DNA of 36,153 nucleotides. Source: Triparma columacea (taxonomy: Eukaryota > Sar > Bolidophyceae > Parmales > Triparmaceae). The stretch lies in NCBI GenBank assembly GCA_030267965.1, contig BRYA01000035.1, forward strand, positions 8,658-44,810. Reading direction: 5' to 3'. Of the stretch, positions 1 to 9,833 are shown piece after piece. The notes under the pieces are model-generated. The model saw only the letters and a list, made by a program, of their open reading frames with translations. It made no database searches and was not told the origin of the DNA. A program made the position numbers and the translations under genes. The stretch's first letter is position 1, and the number at the start of each line of letters is the position of its first letter.

Positions 1-344
1 CCCCCCCCCCCCCCCCCCCCCACCACCCCCGAGTTCTTGGAAGGTGAACTCGCGTCGATTACTACGTCCTCTGTATTTCCATCCTGTGATGTGTCGAAGG
101 TACCGCTGCTGAGGTTACAACGTGTTATACCTGTGACATCCCAGTTCCTGTCGGGGTTCAGGTTGTTTATCTCATTCTTTGAACCTGGTATTGACCTTGA
201 GGTGTTGCGGATTGAATATAGGGAGGTTGACGATTGAAACCTGGAAGAGAGGGTGGTGGTGGGGGTGATAGGGTCAGCGGTCGGGGTTGTTGGGGTATCG
301 TAAAATCCTTCTATAAACACTTCATTCTCTCCTCCTCTTCTCAT
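1..344 (-). CDS. Ser/Thr-rich hypothetical protein, 5' part only
   Basis: A reading frame opens with ATG at 344 (in-frame TAG five codons upstream) and stays open to the left edge, so only the first ~110 codons are visible. The protein starts MRRGGENEVFIEGFYD, then is rich in Thr, Pro, Ser, Asn and Asp, with no domain I recognise. At its far end the frame runs into a G-tract (C-tract at 1-21 on the plus strand). Similar tracts occur inside introns elsewhere in this window, so an intron may begin near position 30. The overlapping plus-strand frame at 37-237 has a less protein-like composition and I take it as a shadow. Function unknown. Confidence 0.45.
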   Translation of the reverse strand, partial: MRRGGENEVFIEGFYDTPTTPTADPITPTTTLSSRFQSSTSLYSIRNTSRSIPGSKNEINNLNPDRNWDVTGITRCNLSSGTFDTSQDGNTEDVVIDASSPSKNSGVVGGGGGG

Positions 345-900
345 CCTTCTCTTGAGCTAACCTAAGAGTCCCTCAATTAGTATTATATGTGTGTTTGTGT
401 GTTTGTACAACCGTCGTGTTCTTTTCTCATCTCTCTTAATCTTCTCCCTCCCTTCTCTCTTCCCTCCTTCATGTCCCTAGACTCCTGTTTCCAAGGTCTT
501 GAATCATCGTGTTTCCCCTTAATTCCTTACCTTTTTATTCTCATTTGTTTTACGTTATTACCGTACACAACCCTACCACCTGTACGTAGGAATGGGAGGG
601 TTGAGGTTAAGGTTGATAATAGAAGCATTTGAACAAGGAGGAGACACAGCATAAGGCCCTCTTTGAGGAACTTTGGGCAGAAGAACCGAAGAACCTGGAA
701 TTATGGTTCTCAAAATATGGGGTTTTTGAAGCATAATTTTTATCCGAAATTTCCACGGGCTGCGTACCCCCCCCATACATTGTTAAGAAAAGAGAAATTA
801 AATTTCAATAAGAAACCGATTCCCCATTTGTTTTTTCCCCACGTTCCCCCTATCCCCTCTCCCCCCGCCTACTTCTCTCGTCGTCGTAGTTTCATTACAT
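345..900. other. Intergenic spacer
   Basis: This spacer lies between the start of the left-edge gene and the 3' end of UMP1, both on the minus strand. It is pyrimidine-rich on the plus strand around 420-560. Small frames on both strands look non-coding (biased Leu/Ser/Phe or Pro composition). It probably holds the promoter of the left-edge gene and the UMP1 terminator. I see no RNA gene or repeat family. Confidence 0.5.
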
Positions 901-1281
901 TCAAAGTCCGAGTTTGATTTCCATAGCTTCATGCAACCTAACCTTCGGCGCCTCCACCCTAACATCGCTTTTCCCCATGAAGTCTTCAAACCCGATATCT
1001 CCATCAATCCCTTTAACCGTATCGAGCATAACCTCGCTAGTCGGGATAGCGTCTAAACCAGGTAAACGTAACGTTGCGTTTGCGGCAAAACGACGCTCCT
1101 CTACGAGACGCATTGCGAGACCTGATCCGTATACTGAGGCTATTTTATGTGGGTTGAATGAAGTATCAGAGTGAACGGAGGAGAGGGGGTGGAGGGTGGA
1201 TGCGGTGGAGAAACGACCGGAGTTTGGACCGTTCTTTAGGAGGGATATGGGTTGCTTCTGGTTTGGGATTGTGGGATTCAT
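901..1281 (-). CDS. UMP1: Proteasome maturation factor UMP1 (POMP) family
   Basis: UMP1/POMP is a small chaperone that assembles 20S proteasome half-mers and is degraded as the first substrate of the finished particle. The visible protein is 126 aa, close to the family's usual ~140. It has the family's C-terminal signature: LRLPG, then a SEVMLDTVKG stretch, IGFEDFMG, and the terminal EIKLGL, matching the conserved RLPFL...SLDVLRG...IGFEDIL...EYKLGL pattern. An HPL motif lies near residue 31. I chose ATG at 1281 (MNPTIPNQ). The frame stays open upstream, but that sequence is a translated TG/CA microsatellite and is not protein-like. Single exon. Family knowledge supports the role; assignment rests on the C-terminal motif. 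Confidence 0.82.
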   Translation of the reverse strand: MNPTIPNQKQPISLLKNGPNSGRFSTASTLHPLSSVHSDTSFNPHKIASVYGSGLAMRLVEERRFAANATLRLPGLDAIPTSEVMLDTVKGIDGDIGFEDFMGKSDVRVEAPKVRLHEAMEIKLGL

Positions 1282-2122
1282 TTTGGGTATGGGTTGAGGT
1301 TTGGTGTAGTGTGTTTGTGGTGTTGGTGTGTTGATTATTGTATTGAAAGGTGGAGTTTTTGAATGGGGATACGAAGTGAGTAGAACCTGTGTGGTGATAG
1401 AGTAGTGAGTGTGTGTGTGTGTAGGTGCGTGAGTGTGTGAGTGTGTAAGTATGTGAGTGTGTGTGTGTATGTGTATAGTATATTGGTGGAGGGTTAGTTG
1501 TGTATATAATATATCCCAACCATTATCATCAACAACAACATCAACACGTTCCGTACTCCTAATGAGGTATAATGAGGTATAATGGGGTATATTCACATTG
1601 GTGGGAATGTCGAAGGATGAAAAATGTCTCATTTCAAATCTTTTCTCATCACCATAACTACATTACAATCCACACACACTAAACAACGTGCACTACAAAG
1701 ATTACACACACACATACATTGATTATATAGATTATAAAGAGGAGTTTGAAGGAGGAGAAGAGGATAGATTGAAAAGAGCTCTTCGGAGGGTTCATCATTT
1801 ACCAACTATAAGACACATAAACAGACATTCAACCACCGATCATTCATAATATACTACAAATAGAAGGATTTAGGACATCACGTTTCATAACAAGACGCTA
1901 AATAAAAATTCAACTCACACTGAGCCTTTTGGGCAAGGGAGAAAGGTTTGGGAAAATGTTATTCATTCCTAATGAAGATCCATTTGTGTATTAGCAAGAT
2001 AAATAGGGCGTCAGAAATTTGCAAATAAAACGCACTTTGCTTTTTATCATCATTCCAAGCTTGTCCAAGGTGTCCGAGACGTGTATTTCAGCAGGTGTTA
2101 CCCAAGGCTAGGTACTGTACGC
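1282..2122. other. Intergenic spacer with microsatellite
   Basis: This spacer separates UMP1 (its 5' side) from the 3' end of the WW/EF-hand gene. It holds a TG-rich microsatellite and an AT-rich stretch at about 1500-1920 that includes TATATAAT-like sequence near 1502, a possible UMP1 promoter element. No convincing coding frame is present. Confidence 0.5.
1404..1478. repeat. (TG)n microsatellite
   Basis: An imperfect TG/GA-TG dinucleotide tract of about 75 bp lies just upstream of UMP1. On the minus strand it is CA-rich and stop-free, which creates a long spurious N-terminal extension (His/Thr/Tyr-rich) of the UMP1 frame. Confidence 0.85.
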
Positions 2123-5100
2123 TTAGAATATAACAAAGTCCAACCCTCCCCCTCCACCGCCCTTCTTTTTGCCCTCCTTCCTAAGCGGAGTGATTTGGTT
2201 CCCTTTCTTCTTCCCTAACAATCCCCTTTTTGAAGCCACGAACCCTCCCCCCAGAATCTTCGAACCTGCCGTTGCACGGCGGCCCACACTCCCCACAGGT
2301 GCAGTTCCTGAGAATATTTTTTTCTGCGTCTTGATCTGAGTAAAGATAAAGGAGCGAAAGAAGGTCGCGACGAGGCGATTGGTGAAGCGTTAGTTTACCT
2401 TCAGAATTACTTGTAGCCTCTTTCTACCTGCGACCCTTCTCACCTTGTCGATCTTCTCCTGCTTCCTCCCGACCCTGCCAATCTTCCCCCCTGCGCCTTT
2501 CTCCCTTTCCCTTTCCCTTTCCCTTTCCCTTTCCCTTGCCCCCTCTCTCCTATCAACACTCCCCTCATCCTCGTCCTCCTCATCTTCACCGAACCCCAAC
2601 CCCCTGGCGACCATCTTAGCAATCTCCTCGTTCGTAATTGTGTTCTCCTCCCCTCCTCCCCCACCGCGTCCTACCTTCCCGTTGCCGCTACCGCCGACCC
2701 TTGGATTGCTCTTCTGCTCCCCGTGGCTGCCGAACCTAGCGTGGGCGCTGGCTGGTCTGACGCCCCTTTTCTGCTCCCCCCCCCCACCCCTGTCGTGGCC
2801 CGTCCTTTTGTTAGACGATATGCTGGCTGACGCCGGCCGCAAGCCGTGCGACGGCGAGCTCTGAGATCGCTCAGAACCGGTGGACTGCCCGCCACCCTGA
2901 TGGGAGTTGTATCTACTGAGCTGCTTACGCCCCTGGGGTGGTCCGTACCCGTTGTGCGCCAGAACGAAGTGTCTCCCACCCTTGGGTATTCTCCTGGTTG
3001 CCGCGGCGTCGTCGTCGTCGTTCTCCCCCTCGAGTCCCTCCAGGCTCTCCGCGATCTCCACGTCCTCCATACCCTCCACTGTCGAGCTGCTCCTAGCCGT
3101 GGCGGGCCTTCCGCTGCTAGGCCTGCTACTACCAGGCCTGCTGCCGGTTGCGGAGCTCGTAATCGTTAGCATCTGAAGGTTCCCGCTATCGTACGTAGGC
3201 TGAGGGTAGGAGGGCTGCGGGGGCTGATATGACGAGGAGTGCAGGGTACGGAGGTGATGGTCCTTCACTATTCTGCGGAAGTACGGCGCCGACGGGTGTT
3301 CCATGTGCCTTCTCCCCGTCCTCTCCTCGACGTAAACAGTGTGCCCGCTGCCTTCCATGATCTCCCCAAACTCGTCCCTCTCTTCCAACTGCTCTCTCGC
3401 CCAGCCCTTGGGGAGCTCGCTATCCAGCATCTCGTACACAATCCAAAGGCTGGACTTATCAGACGTCAGCCTGATCCCGAGCTGCATCGCAGCACTGACA
3501 ACGTCGAGGCCCATGCCCTCCACCGCAGCCTGATCGGCCTCCCTCTTCACCTCTCTTAACAGCTCAACCTTCTCCTTTGCTTGCTGCCAAAACCTGCTTT
3601 TCTCCACGCACTGGGTGAGCTTCACAACACTGAGACGAGCGAAGCGAGAGATCGTGTAATGGGTTTGGTTGGATATTTGAACATGTCAAACGGCGCCGTC
3701 GTCGCAGCGCTCCTGCTCCTTTGGGCTTTGCCCCTCCTCACCTGCAGACCCCGTCGCCATAATCGTCGAACCTTTTGGTCAACCTCATTAAATCCCTATC
3801 ATCAAGCTCTTCCCCGTGACCCGCAGAAACGCAAGCCTGATTGATCAGGACGAGGCCTCTCTTGAACTCTCTCCAACCCACATCCCTCCTCCCACCCCAG
3901 ATGGCAGGAAGGTCGCCTGGGCCAATCATCTCAGCGACGCTCCCCGAGTCAACGTTTGGCAGGCTCCCCGGCCCCTGCCCCTGCCCCTGCATTAAGTTGT
4001 ACCCTGAGAATTCCATCCAAAGACTCACCCGACCCTTGCCGAGAGCTCCGCACCAGGAATCCCAGAGAGCTCCCATGTTCTCATCCTCAACGAACACCCT
4101 GAACTCCCCAAATGTTACCCTATCACGCCTGGAAGTGTTGATAGCAAGCTCCCTTATTATCGCCTTGCAAATAGCCGCATCAGTGGGTAGGTTAAGGTCC
4201 GCCATTGCCCCCGCAAGGTCCATTGCATCAAAGATCCCAGTGTTCCTCCTATCGAAGTGGTTGAAGATCGTCGCGAGGGTCTTTCCGGACGATCTCCGCC
4301 TCTCATTTATCATACCCCGGAGCGTAAGCTTCACCTCTCTAACCCGTCGTCCTAGTCCACCCATGGTCGTACCGTAACTCGGCTGGCTCTGAACCTTCCT
4401 CCACGTTCCACCTCCGTTGCCGTTGAATGGTTGCTTAGGTGTCGTCTGTCCGGGGTGCCTCGCGCTGCTCCCTACCGCCCTGCTCTTCTGCTTGACCCTC
4501 CCCATCCTGTCGTACTCCGGTGTGTTACCTCTCTCCCCCCACTTCTCCCACTCCCCCCCGGTCTTATTATCCTCGTCCTCAAACACTGCGTCAAGGTCTA
4601 GCTGGTCCTCGTCCTCGTGGTAGGGGAGCGACGCCGAGTTCTCCCGCTCGTTCTTCACGGAGAACGAGGACTGCTGAACGCGAGGTAGCGCGGATACAGG
4701 TCTCTTGTCAACGCCCCTGACACCAATTGAAGAGTACAGCTTGGACTGCGTTAGCTGCGGACCGCGCAACGAGTGTGAGGGGGGGGAGGGGGGGGCGAAC
4801 ACAAGCGGTGTATCAAAAAAAGGTCGGCACAGGAGGTCGTGTAGGTTGGGGTGGGGTTAAACTTTCTAACATATCCGGTTCCTCCTATCTAGGTGTTATC
4901 TAGATCTCCACTCTCGTGTCGGGTGGCTCCCTTCTCACCTGCCTGGACCTTCTCCCCCCTACCCCCTGCTGTTGTTTCTTAACCTCAACGTAATTGTCCC
5001 TCCCCCTCTCCACCCCCTTAAAGCTGACGCTCGCGCTCTGAGGTCTACTACTACCCCTACTATCCTCCCCTTCAACCGTCCTCCCGAGGTGTCTGAATCT

Positions 5101-7234
5101 AACGTGTTGCTGCTGTGAGTGCGCGCCGTTGTTACCACCTGTCGACTCGCGCTGACGGGCGGAACGACGGGTTCGGTCCATCTTCATGCGACGGACGCGC
5201 ATCAAGTCTTGAGATGGGGGGGGGGGCACATGAGCTGGAGAGGCGGGAACGCCGTTGGAGTAACTTGAAGGGTTGGGGTTGGACTGCCCGACTCTGATAC
5301 GGTGGGGGCAAGGGTAGCGGAGAAGTTAGGGTTTTGTATTCGTCGTTGTACTGCCTTGATTTCAGACCCTTCCTCACCTCCAGTACTCGTCCCCCTCAGG
5401 GTCAACGTTCTCAGTATCTTCCATTTCCCTATAGTATTCCTCCTCCTCGTCATTCGTCCTTACCGCTCTACTCGGGCCTCCGCTTATGACTCCGCTTAGG
5501 CTCGTAGTTGTCCCCCCCCTTTGATCAACGCTGAGAGCCCGCTGAGAAGCGCTGAAGGTTATGTCCCGTTCGTCCATGTCGTAGAGGGTCATTCCTAGAG
5601 GGCTGCTCGTTCGACGTGATAAGCGGGAGAAACGGGTGCTTCGATCGAGAGCCTGCCAAAGACGAACGAGGAATCGAGTGAGAATTGAACAAGGCGGTAG
5701 AGGTAAAAGAGGGACGCACTGGTCTGGATTTCGGAAGCTGGTCTGTATTCTCACCTTCCTTAAGTTGGAACGCTGAGTGCTGGTAAGAGCGTATATTTCG
5801 CTGTAGCCGCCTTCGCCATCGTCGTAGTAATTGTCGGGTCCGTAGTTATCAGTCCCGTAGTAATTATCCGTTCCATAGTTATCAGCCCCGTCGTAATGAT
5901 GATCTGTTCCATGGTTATCAACGCCTCCGTTATCCCCTTGGTATTCGCCATAAATTTCGCCCCCCCCCCCCTTACCCTTCCGCACCCTATCCCCTTCCCC
6001 CCTCTGCCTCCCTCTTCCCCCCCCCCCCCCCCCGTCCAGGTCCTCCCAACCTTCGTTGTATACCTCCCCGTCCCCCTGATACTCCCCAGGTGCTAAAGCA
6101 ACGTCAGAATCGTCCCCTTGAGGAACAGCTCCATTACCATAATACTCCCCCGGTGCTAAAGCAACGTCAGAATCATCCCCCTGAGGAACAGCTCCATTAC
6201 CATAATACTCCCCCGGTGCTAAAGCAACGTCAGAATCATCCCCCTGTGGGACAACCCCGTTACCATAATACTCACCCTGTGCTGACTTCACGACGTTTGA
6301 ATAATCACCCCTTGTAGTTGTAACGTCTACGTATTCTGAGGAAACTGCGGGAGAACCAAGGCTGCGATTGCCTGCCTTCGCTTCGCGTATGTTTAGCATA
6401 TCTTTTACAGATGACAGTTGTTTTCCACCTGAATGATGGTCAGGTACTAGGTTAGAGGTGACGATGTTTGAGTAGGTGTTTAACAAGAGTACTTCTTCTT
6501 CTTCTTCGGTAGGATCTAGAGGGGGTGGTGCCGGTTTAGGCGCTGGCGTTAGGGTAGGATTTGAAGGCTCTGGTTGTACGTCTAGACCTAAAAACGTTGA
6601 AAATGTCAAAACGTAAATGGGGGGGGGTGGGGGGGGGGGTTAGGGGGGGGGAAGCGAATGCGTGTTTAATAAGCTTTTCGTGTGTGTTTTTTTCTTCAGG
6701 CGTACGATCCTCTCTCTCCTCCTCCTCCTCTCTCTCTCCTCCTCCTCCTCTCTCTCTCTCTCTTCTCTCACCTCCAACAGTCCCCCCCGTTTGATGTGTT
6801 CCTACGTCGTTCTCTACTTCTTGTCCGCCCTCTGTTGACATTAGTGAGTACGCAAGGGATTCCTGTTCCTCCAGTAGGCCCGCCTGGTAGGTTGGGGATT
6901 GGAGAGATGTGGAGGGTAAGGGAGACCTTGATAAGGTCGATGAGGGGGGGGCATCTGTTGAAGTTATTATGGGATTGGAGGTTGTTATTTCTTGAGACAC
7001 GGGAGAGGGAGACAATTCTTGGACCGGGAGAGGTACTTTGGAGTCGTTTGGAGAAGGTTCTGGATAGTTGTTGGAACTTGGAGCAACACTCGAAGGGGGA
7101 GGGGTTGAGACAGTTTGAGATTGGGGAGGAGAAGAGGGGGAGGAGGGGACGGGGTCGGAGATAGCTGGGACGGTTGTGGCGGGAGCGGTGAGTTTTTGCC
7201 TGGAGAAGAGGAAGGTGGGCAGGCAGCCAGCCAT
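2123..7234 (-). CDS. Large EF-hand and WW-domain protein, seven exons
   Basis: Exons in coding order: 7234-6772, 6587-5755, 5652-5378, 5293-4939, 4754-3742, 3629-2399, 2335-2123. They sum to 4383 nt, giving 1460 aa. The ATG at 7234 reads MAGCLPTFLFS. Residues 1-640 are low-complexity (Pro/Ser/Thr, acidic runs, a 21-residue repeat GEYYGNGAVPQGDDSDVALA(P), and DNYG/DNYY repeats). A first EF-hand-like helix-loop-helix lies near 800-830 (FNHFDRRNTGIFD) and a second, degenerate one near 970-990 (FDDYGDGVC) spans an intron. A WW domain lies at about 1050-1095 (LPKGW ... TVYVEERTGRRHMEHP), preceded by an LGI...LWIVYEML helix as in CEP164-like centriolar proteins. The C-terminal 300 residues are Ser/Gly/Arg-rich with a Lys-rich end. 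A cytoskeletal or basal-body role is inference. The 102-nt intron 5653-5754 is stop-free and in frame, so it could be retained. Confidence 0.72.
3630..3741 (-). other. Intron with CTCGCTTCGCTCG acceptor module
   Basis: This 112-nt intron of the WW/EF-hand gene starts GTGAGGAGG and ends TCTCGCTTCGCTCGTCTCAG. The same 13-nt element, CTCGCTTCGCTCG, lies just before the acceptor of introns in two unrelated genes (11965-12084 and 27012-27122). Confidence 0.6.
6089..6277 (-). repeat. Three tandem 63-bp coding repeats
   Basis: Three units of exactly 63 bp begin at 6089, 6152 and 6215. They encode the 21-residue acidic/aromatic unit GEYYGNG(A/V)VPQGDDSDVALA plus P within exon 2 of the WW/EF-hand gene. 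Copies differ by only a few bases, so the array is recent or homogenised. Diverged half-copies flank it (GEYQGDGEV). Confidence 0.88.
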
Positions 7235-7384
7235 GGCTGATTTGAGAGTTTAAAGAGGACAATGGGATGAGGAGGTCAAGCAGGTAGGAATTCGGAAGGA
7301 AGGGGCAAACATCCGCCAATCCGGCGCTGGAAAGGATCCCGAAAACAATTCTCCTCTTAACCCTTCCTCGCAAACGATAAAGCT
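7235..7384. promoter_or_regulatory. Bidirectional promoter region
   Basis: Only 150 bp separate the divergent ATGs of the WW/EF-hand gene (minus) and the TPR gene (plus), so both promoters must lie here or overlap the genes. A CCAAT pentamer occurs at about 7316 (CCGCCAATCC). There is no clear TATA box. Confidence 0.4.
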
Positions 7385-9747
7385 ATGGGAAACTCCGTTG
7401 CCACCCAATCTGGTGTACGCGGCGAGCGCTTGATTGGTGTTGACGAGGCTCAAGCCCTGCTAGGCCCCCTCTGGAACCCGTACAAAGAGGAATTCAATCA
7501 GCTGCAGCCCCCTGTTGAGCTGAAGGTGTTCGCGGAGCATGCCACGAAGGTTTTGAATAACCTAGTTCAGACGGGGAGGGTGAGTTGCTGCGTGGATGGG
7601 GGAAGGGGTGTAGGAAATGTTGCTGTCCCTCCGTGCGAGAGAAGGTTGTTGTGTGTTTTGATAGGAATTTTTACCTCATGATGGTCTCGATTTGTGGTTG
7701 GGATTGCTTATTTATAAGATATATATGATAAAACGTTATCCCTCCCCCAGTCTGACCCCCATCTTCTCTCTTAGGTCTCTCTGGCACTTGACCTCGTGGA
7801 CTCTGGTCACACAATGTTTGTCAAGGATGTCTCGGGCACGCCTACAAAGGTGAAGTCAAGCAACCTGTCGATAAATATACAAGGGGTTCCTGTTGATGTT
7901 CCTGCGAGGACTATCAAGAAGAAGAAGCGGAAGGAGAAGAGGGCAGAGAAGAAGAGAAGGATGCAGGCTAGCTATGGTGGCTCGAAGGCAGTGCCGTCAT
8001 CCGTCTCTACTCTTGACGCGAATGAGGGGCTCTTTTCCGGGCCCAGCGGTGGCAGCACTGATAGCCCAGGGGCTAGTCGGCGGAATTCAATATCCAAGGC
8101 AGAGAAAAGGGTGTCTATTTCAGAGATACAGGGGGAAGGCCCGGCACCTGAGAATTATATACCGGAGAATAAACTATTGCCGAATGAAACATTCGATGGT
8201 GCGACATCAATGGACATCGTCGAGCTGAGGGAGCTTTACTACGAGGCTGACGAGCAGACACAAGAGGACATCATGGAGGATATTATTGACCAAATCGATA
8301 AGATCTGCCATTTTGCGTCCTACGACGGTGTCTCGCCCTCCGACCTCCTGGTCGACAAGGACGGTGCGTGGGACGGAACCCCGGAGGCGCTGGTACCAGA
8401 CTTGACCAGGCTGGGTTGGGATCTCACGCATTTTGCTGACGAAGTTGTTGACATGGACGAGGACGACGAACGATTCAACAAGGTGAGAATGTATGCCCCG
8501 ATGTGGCTTGCTGTCCACTCCCCTCTCCAGACGGCTAACCCCAGCTCACAACGCAGCTCCAGGAGACGAACATCGAGTCCTTGTACTCATTCGGGTTGTG
8601 TTGCTTCGGAATCGCTAGGACGCTCGCTCCAGAAGAGCACGCGGATATACTATGCGGCATTGGGATGACCCTGGCTGACCTAGGTCACGCCAGTGAGGGC
8701 TTCAAAATCCTCGACCTTTCGTTGAAGGTGGAGCCAACAAACCACATTTCCATGCTCTACAGAGGCATTATCCACTACGATCTGGGGAATCTAGAGGCCG
8801 CCTCGGAAGAGCTCGAGACCGCGATCTCGCAGTGTGCGAAGTCAAATGATGCCTATCACCTCGAGGAGGCCCTGAGGAAACGGGGGAATGTCCTTGAGGA
8901 TTTGGGGGACTTCAAAAGTGCTGCGACGAACTACGCTCTCGCGATGGAGCTCAGGCCCCACGATCCTATTTTCGTCTCCGCGAGGGCTCTGTGTCTGATA
9001 GAGCTCGGGTTATATACAAAGGCTGGCGTCCTACTTGTAACTGCGTCGAAAATGTATCACGAGGAGGGGGACGAGACTAGCTCGCATCACTGCCTTGAAG
9101 AAGTGAACAAGTGCAAGAAGAGGATGGCGGAGAGAAGGCTCGAGAGAGAGAAACTCCAGGTTCTCGAGGCGGGTGGAAAGGGCGGAGTTGCGAAGCCTAA
9201 GCGGAGCCCTACCCCTCAAGAGCAGAAAGGAGCGAGGCCAGGTTCAATGAGTCCGGCAATGATGAAACAGAAGCTAGCCGAGGCGGAGGAGCGCGTGGCA
9301 AAACAAAAGAGGGAAAACACCACGGGGGGACTCAAGATGTTTGGGGGGTTGGACAAGCCATCAACAAAACAACAAGAGGCGGAAAAGATGGCCAAGATTA
9401 ACAATGCCCGCGCAAGCATGAAAGACAAAAAGCAGCGGCCCCCAAGTATGTCGCGGGAAGAAATGAAACAAAAACTGGCCGAGGCAGAAGCCAGAGTGGC
9501 TCGGGAGAAGAAGAACAACACGAGTGGAGGCCTCAAGATGTTTGGGGGCTTTGACAGGAAAGTTGACGACAAGGCGGCTTCGGGGAAAAGGGAGCGAATT
9601 CAGGGTGCCCGCACGAGTATGAGACAAAAGAAACAACAGACGCCCATGACACCGGAAGAAATGAAGATGAAGCTCCTCGAGGCGGAAGCGAGGGTGAAGA
9701 AGCAGAAGGAGAGTGGGGGCAAGGGAGTGAAGATGTTCAAACTTTGA
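7385..9747 (+). CDS. N-myristoylation-type TPR protein with C-terminal repeats
   Basis: Exons are 7385-7579, 7775-8482 and 8557-9747, all phase 0, giving 697 aa. It begins MGNSVATQS, a classic N-myristoylation context (Gly2, Ser/Thr at position 6), predicting membrane anchoring. A basic cluster (KKKKRKEKRAEKKRR) follows near residue 110, then an acidic middle. A TPR-like helical block covers about residues 305-490 (paired motifs such as LADLGHASEGFKILDLSLKV and LEDLGDFKSAATNYALAMEL). The C-terminal ~170 residues carry three ~67-residue repeats, each with MSxEEMKQKLAEAEARV, a basic coiled stretch and GGLKMFGG; the last ends KMFKL. TPR blocks bind protein partners. The specific partner and pathway are unknown. 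The start is strongly supported by the Gly2 motif. Confidence 0.75.
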
Positions 9748-9833
9748 GTGTTAGCCGAAGTGAGTGTGCGAGTGAATGCGCCAACAATATATTCTCTGTA
9801 TATTATGTGAAAACTGAACAGTAATTATCGTTG

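Noticed and set aside
387..632. 81-aa plus-strand frame (MCVCVFVQPSC)
   Set aside because: Leu/Phe/Ser/Pro-rich translation of a pyrimidine tract, with no splice or family support.
1166..1632. Long N-terminal extension of the UMP1 frame and a His/Thr-rich frame beside it
   Set aside because: They are translations of the TG/CA microsatellite and flanking spacer, not protein-like. ATG at 1281 fits the UMP1 family length.
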